From: Candidatus Krumholzibacteriia bacterium
GTDB taxonomy: Bacteria > Krumholzibacteriota > Krumholzibacteriia > G020349025
Direction: 5' to 3'
DNA length: 7,705 bases
Assembly: GCA_035649275.1 (NCBI GenBank)
Contig: DASRJW010000003.1
Coordinates: 1-7,705 of the forward strand
A program made the translations under genes and the position numbers. Below, piece by piece: positions 4,315 to 7,705 of the stretch; within the stretch, counting starts at the first letter, position 1, and every line of letters begins with the position of its first letter. A model generated the notes under the pieces. The model had not been told where the DNA came from and ran no database searches. It saw nothing but the letters and a program-made list of their open reading frames with translations.

Positions 4315-7230
4315 ATGAGGCGGCGGCCGGGTGGCCCTCGTCACCCACTCCGGGGTCTCGTCGTCCTCCTGGCCGCAGTCGCTCCTTGCGGCCGTGCCGC
4401 GGCGCAACCGCTCGGTCTGGCCAACGACCGTTCCCACCCTGAGCTCCGCTGGATGGAGCGCCAGACCGAACACTTCATCATCATCTATCACCAGGGATTG
4501 GAAGCGACGGCCGAGCGCGCCGCGACGATCGCCGAGCAGGTGTACGAGCCCATCACCCGGGGGCTCGAGATCGAGATGGGCGGCAAGACGAGCCTGCTGC
4601 TCTCGGAGGAAGACGAGACCGTGAACGGCTTCGCTCTGCCCCGGCGCATCTTCATCTGGGTGCACGTGAACGATTACGCTGGCCGTTTCGGCAGCGAAGA
4701 GAAGTGGCTGCGCTTGGTCATCGCCCACGAATTCCAGCACGTGGTGTGGATGGAGGCGGCGCGGGACTGGACCGGGGTGTGGAGTCTGTTCCAAACGCCG
4801 GCCTGGTTCCTCGAGGGGCTGGCGGAGTACTGCACCGAGGAGTGGGGCGCCTACCGAAGCGATCTGCAATTGCGCAGCCACGTGCTGCGGGACCGCGAAG
4901 AGGACCTGGATCCGCACGATAGCGGCTTCAGCAGGGTGCGCTATCTCGCAGCGCAGTATGGCGACAGCGCCATCGTCCGGGCGGTGAAGGCGCGGCGCCT
5001 GCTCGGTCTCGCCGACTTCGATGGCGGCTTCCGCGCCGCCACCGGGGTGAGCCGGCGCGATTTCCTGGAGGAATGGCGGCGCGCGGTGTCGGCGTACACC
5101 TACGCCCTCTACGGCCAGAAGGAGGCCGTGGGCGCCGTGGGTACGCATCTGCGTTCGCCCTTGCCCCGACTGCAGACCCTCAGCTACTCCCCCGACGGCA
5201 AGCGGGTGGCGGGATTGGTGCGGCCTGCGGCCGCGCCGGCGCAGCTCGTGGTGGTGAGCAACGACAGCACCCGCATGATGTGGCGCGTCGACGACGGCAT
5301 CCTGGACACGAGCTTCGCTTTCAACCCTGCGGGCACGGCTCTCGTCTACGCGAAGATGCACCGATCCCATCACGGCAGCCTGCTTTGGGACCTGAAGGTG
5401 GCCGACCTCGTAAGCGGCAAGACGCGCTGGCTCACCTCGGGGCGTCGTGCCAGCCATCCGCACTGGTCACCTGCGGGAGACCGCATCGCCTTCACTGCGA
5501 TCGACGGGTCGACCACCAACATCTATACCTGCGCACCCGATGGTGGCCAGGTGAGGCCCCTCACCCAGCATGGTGAAGACGTGCAAGTGCTGGGGCCGCG
5601 CTTCAGCCCCGACGGCAGCCGGCTCGCCTTCACCCGCTTCGAGACAGGCAAGGGTGTCGATCTCGCGGTGATGGACCTCGCTTCCGGGACGACGAAGAGC
5701 GTCACCTCCGGTCCCGCCCGTGACCTGCGGCCGCTGTGGAGCCACGACGGCACGCGACTCTTCTTCACCAGCGATCGCAACGCCGACGATGTGCCCAACG
5801 TCTTCACCGTGCCCGCCGATGGTGGCGAGGCGCAGGTGGAGTGCATGACCGACGTCGGCGAGGCGATGTTCGCGCTCGACGTGGAGCCCGACAGCGGCTC
5901 CGTCGTCGCCGTGGCACTGGCGACGACGGACAGCGTGCGCCTCCGCCGCATCGCTCCGGAGCGCCGCGCCCACGAGGTGGAACCGGTGGTGGCGGCGCGC
6001 TTCGTCGACTGGCGGCACCAGCAGCCGGCGCATCCCATCCCGCCCATCGACCCCGAGCGCGTGCCGGCGCTGAGCGAGCCCAGGCCGTATCGCGCCTGGA
6101 GGCATGCGCGGAACACGGGCGCCTTCGTTTTTCCCTCCTTCGACCTGTGGGGAGTGATGGCGGCCGGACTGTGGGTCGACACGGCGCACCGGCACAGCGT
6201 CATCCTGGCGGGCGACGTGGGAACGGTGGACGAGCATTTCGGCATGCGCTGGTTCTACGGCAGGTGGGACGGGAGTCGGTTGCCCTTGGGCCTCCCCGGT
6301 TTTTTCCGTCTCTCCGGCGGCTATCAGTCGCGCCTCGGCCTACGTCTCTATGCCGGCGATCTCCTCTGGGACACCCGGGACCACCTGACCCTCGGCTGGC
6401 GGCAGCCGCTCAACGCCGGCGAGCATCTGTACGCGAAGCACGAGGTGGAGCTTCTCGCGGACTTCAGCAACGTCGAGGTGGAGGAACCGGAAAAATTCGG
6501 AGCGCAGGAGCTCGCGTCGGCGAACCTGCCGGCACCGCTCGTGGCGTATCGAGAACACAAGCTCGGCATCACCTACCGCTACAGCAAGAGGCCGCCGCAC
6601 CGGGAGCCGGGGGATCATCCAAAGCGCGGTCACGGTTTCCTCGCCCGCTTCGAGTGGGCCGACGAGGCGCTGGGGAGCGACACCGAATTCCGCCGTGCCA
6701 CGCTGGATGCGTGCAAGGCCTGGGGGCTGCCGTTCGCGGGCAGCGTCTTCGCCCGCGTGCAAGGCCAGGCCGTCTGGGGGACCCCGGCGCCGCAGGATTT
6801 CACCGGTTTGCGCGCCGACCCGCCCATTCTCCCCGTTCGTTACGGCGCCGCGTATGTCGCTGACGACGTGCTCGCCTTCGCCGACGCCTATGCGTTGCGC
6901 GGCTTCCCGCGCAATGTCCCAGGCGATCAGGCCCTCGTCGCCGGCCTGGAATGGCGGCTGCCGCTCACACCGGGGCTCCCGGTGGCGGCCTTCGGTTTAT
7001 CCCTCGGTGGCGTGACCGGAGTCCTCTTCTACGAGCAGGGCCGCGTCTGGGGCGACAACACGCTGGCGCGGCACACCGCTGGATGGGAAGTACGCGTGCC
7101 GCTACGCTTCGGGCGCCGCGCCCTCCTGGTGCCGAGCTACGGCGAAGGGCAGACCCTGCCGTGGGAGCGGGAGGGAGCACCCTTCGTGCGCGACGAATAC
7201 TTCCGCATCGCCATGGTGCGGCCGTTCTGA
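4315..7230 (+). CDS. Outer-membrane metallopeptidase-like, PD40 propeller and Omp85-type barrel fusion
   Basis: This 971-residue exported protein has three parts. After a Sec-type signal peptide (about 1-30, ending RAAA), residues 48-200 match the peptidase-MA-like gluzincins: HEFQH at 138-142 gives two zinc-binding histidines and catalytic Glu139, and WFLEGLAEY supplies a likely third ligand, Glu167 or Glu171. Residues 286-550 form about six TolB/PD40 blades, with repeated motifs such as YSPDGKRVAG, HWSPAGDRIAFT, RFSPDGSRLAFT and LWSHDGTRLFFT. Residues about 600-971 are a beta-barrel of Omp85/surface-antigen type: LRGFPRNVPG (861-870) corresponds to the RGF motif of barrel loop 6, FYEQGRVW (905-912) to the conserved strand after it, and the chain ends in Phe971, as barrels recognised by the BAM complex do. 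No POTRA domain is visible. ATG 4315 is chosen because AGAGGA (4304-4309) lies 5 bases before it and the signal peptide begins there; the frame is open much further upstream, antiparallel overlap aside, inside the preceding gene. A C at residue 25 is not a lipobox. Substrate and direction of activity are unknown. Confidence 0.9.
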   Translation: MRRRPGGPRHPLRGLVVLLAAVAPCGRAAAQPLGLANDRSHPELRWMERQTEHFIIIYHQGLEATAERAATIAEQVYEPITRGLEIEMGGKTSLLLSEEDETVNGFALPRRIFIWVHVNDYAGRFGSEEKWLRLVIAHEFQHVVWMEAARDWTGVWSLFQTPAWFLEGLAEYCTEEWGAYRSDLQLRSHVLRDREEDLDPHDSGFSRVRYLAAQYGDSAIVRAVKARRLLGLADFDGGFRAATGVSRRDFLEEWRRAVSAYTYALYGQKEAVGAVGTHLRSPLPRLQTLSYSPDGKRVAGLVRPAAAPAQLVVVSNDSTRMMWRVDDGILDTSFAFNPAGTALVYAKMHRSHHGSLLWDLKVADLVSGKTRWLTSGRRASHPHWSPAGDRIAFTAIDGSTTNIYTCAPDGGQVRPLTQHGEDVQVLGPRFSPDGSRLAFTRFETGKGVDLAVMDLASGTTKSVTSGPARDLRPLWSHDGTRLFFTSDRNADDVPNVFTVPADGGEAQVECMTDVGEAMFALDVEPDSGSVVAVALATTDSVRLRRIAPERRAHEVEPVVAARFVDWRHQQPAHPIPPIDPERVPALSEPRPYRAWRHARNTGAFVFPSFDLWGVMAAGLWVDTAHRHSVILAGDVGTVDEHFGMRWFYGRWDGSRLPLGLPGFFRLSGGYQSRLGLRLYAGDLLWDTRDHLTLGWRQPLNAGEHLYAKHEVELLADFSNVEVEEPEKFGAQELASANLPAPLVAYREHKLGITYRYSKRPPHREPGDHPKRGHGFLARFEWADEALGSDTEFRRATLDACKAWGLPFAGSVFARVQGQAVWGTPAPQDFTGLRADPPILPVRYGAAYVADDVLAFADAYALRGFPRNVPGDQALVAGLEWRLPLTPGLPVAAFGLSLGGVTGVLFYEQGRVWGDNTLARHTAGWEVRVPLRFGRRALLVPSYGEGQTLPWEREGAPFVRDEYFRIAMVRPF

Positions 7231-7237
7231 CCCAATA

Positions 7238-7295
7238 GTCGTCGACGATCCATTTGCGCTGGTCCTGATCAATCGTCGTCGAGGATCCAGCTGCG
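7238..7295. repeat. Imperfect 21-base direct repeat at the zwf stop region
   Basis: The copies 7238-7258 and 7275-7295 match at 18 of 21 positions. On the minus strand one encodes RSWILDD, the end of glucose-6-phosphate dehydrogenase, and the other, just past the stop, would read RKWIVDD in a different frame. The offset is 37 bases, not a multiple of three. It looks like a duplicated or relic C-terminal end. No hairpin with a T-tract was found between the convergent genes; only a 7-base stem (CGACGAT 7243-7249 with ATCGTCG 7272-7278) is visible. Confidence 0.55.
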
Positions 7296-7705
7296 GCCGT
7301 GGCGTTCGAGGAGAGCGTCGGCGGCCCGGGGGCCCCAGCTGCCGCGGGCGTAGACCTCGAGGGCCGGAGCCTGGGCGCCTTTCCAGCCGGCTTGGATGGA
7401 ATCGATGAGCCGCCAGGAGAGCTCGATGCCGTCGGCGCGGGTGTAGAGCGAGGCGTCGCCGAGGAGAGCGTCGAGGAGGAGGCGCTCGTAGGCCTCGGGC
7501 AGCGCACCCTCGCCGAAATCCTCGGCGTAGTGGAACTCCATGTCCACCGGGCGCAGCTCGGCCGCCGTGTCCGGCACCTTCACCTCGAAGCGCATGTGGA
7601 TGCCCTCGTCCGGTTGGATGTGGAGGGCGAGGTAGTTCTCCGAGAGCTGCGCCCCCGGCGGCAGCGGGAACATGAGGTGCGGCGGGCGGCGGAAGACGAT
7701 GATGA
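7269..7705 (-). CDS. zwf: Glucose-6-phosphate 1-dehydrogenase, C-terminal part (5' end beyond window)
   Basis: The enzyme oxidises glucose 6-phosphate to 6-phosphogluconolactone with NADP+ (NAD+ in some forms), the first step of the oxidative pentose phosphate pathway, in the cytoplasm. Only the last 144 residues are in the window. They match the family's C-terminal domain closely: FRRPPHLMF, then NYLALHIQPDEGIHMRF, then PEAYERLLLDALLGD with LYTRAD, then SWRLIDSIQAGW, and finally ARGSWGPRAADALL. The chain ends WILDDD before TGA at 7269-7271. The frame runs off the right edge, so the active-site and cofactor-binding part cannot be examined. The gene converges on the outer-membrane barrel gene, with 38 bases between their stops. 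Confidence 0.97.
   Translation of the reverse strand, partial: IIVFRRPPHLMFPLPPGAQLSENYLALHIQPDEGIHMRFEVKVPDTAAELRPVDMEFHYAEDFGEGALPEAYERLLLDALLGDASLYTRADGIELSWRLIDSIQAGWKGAQAPALEVYARGSWGPRAADALLERHGRSWILDDD

Noticed and set aside
2997-4316. A 439-residue minus-strand open frame
   Set aside because: It is antisense to the TPR/Ig gene, which has a signal peptide, linker and membrane helix; the antisense product shows no recognisable features.
4384-4392. A lipoprotein signal around Cys25 of the outer-membrane fusion protein
   Set aside because: The residue before the cysteine is Pro, which does not fit a lipobox, and RAAA-Q gives a normal signal peptidase I site.
4273-5463. A 396-residue minus-strand open frame
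   Set aside because: It is antisense to the HEFQH peptidase and propeller region, whose motifs are clear on the plus strand.

Overview
The window is GC-rich and densely coded. It holds four complete protein genes, the 3' end of a fifth, and short spacers. Two proteins carry export signals and another ends in an outer-membrane barrel, so the host is a Gram-negative (diderm) bacterium. Peptidase-MA/PD40/surface-antigen proteins and Tat-exported glycosylasparaginases bring to mind GC-rich FCB-group lineages (Gemmatimonadota, Eisenbacteria and similar). That placement is an inference from protein style; there is no marker gene here to test it.

Layout. Bases 1-192 contain no gene that can be called with confidence, although a minus-strand frame reads like protein. 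Then come two minus-strand genes: a TerC/Alx-family integral membrane protein (193-1158) and, upstream of it with a 57-base gap, a Tat-exported glycosylasparaginase-type Ntn hydrolase (1222-2214). A 272-base divergent spacer (2215-2486) carries a two-copy tandem repeat with a 25-base period and probably the promoters for both directions. On the plus strand follow two closely spaced genes. The first (2487-4298) encodes a periplasmic protein held in the inner membrane by a C-terminal helix, with a beta-rich N-terminal region, TPR-like helices and an Ig-like domain. The second (4315-7230) encodes an exported zinc-metallopeptidase-like domain, a six-bladed TolB/PD40 propeller and an Omp85-type outer-membrane barrel in one chain. 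The window ends in the C-terminal part of glucose-6-phosphate dehydrogenase on the minus strand (7269-7705), which converges on the barrel gene.

The most interesting part is the plus-strand pair. Its 16-base gap implies a shared transcript, and the two products face each other across the periplasm. The second product has the logic of type Vd (patatin-Omp85) proteins, with a peptidase and a propeller where the patatin and POTRA domains would be. No function for the pair can be proved from sequence alone. The minus-strand genes look like ordinary housekeeping or nutrient functions: metal export or metal/pH homeostasis, periplasmic asparagine-glycan hydrolysis, and the oxidative pentose phosphate pathway.
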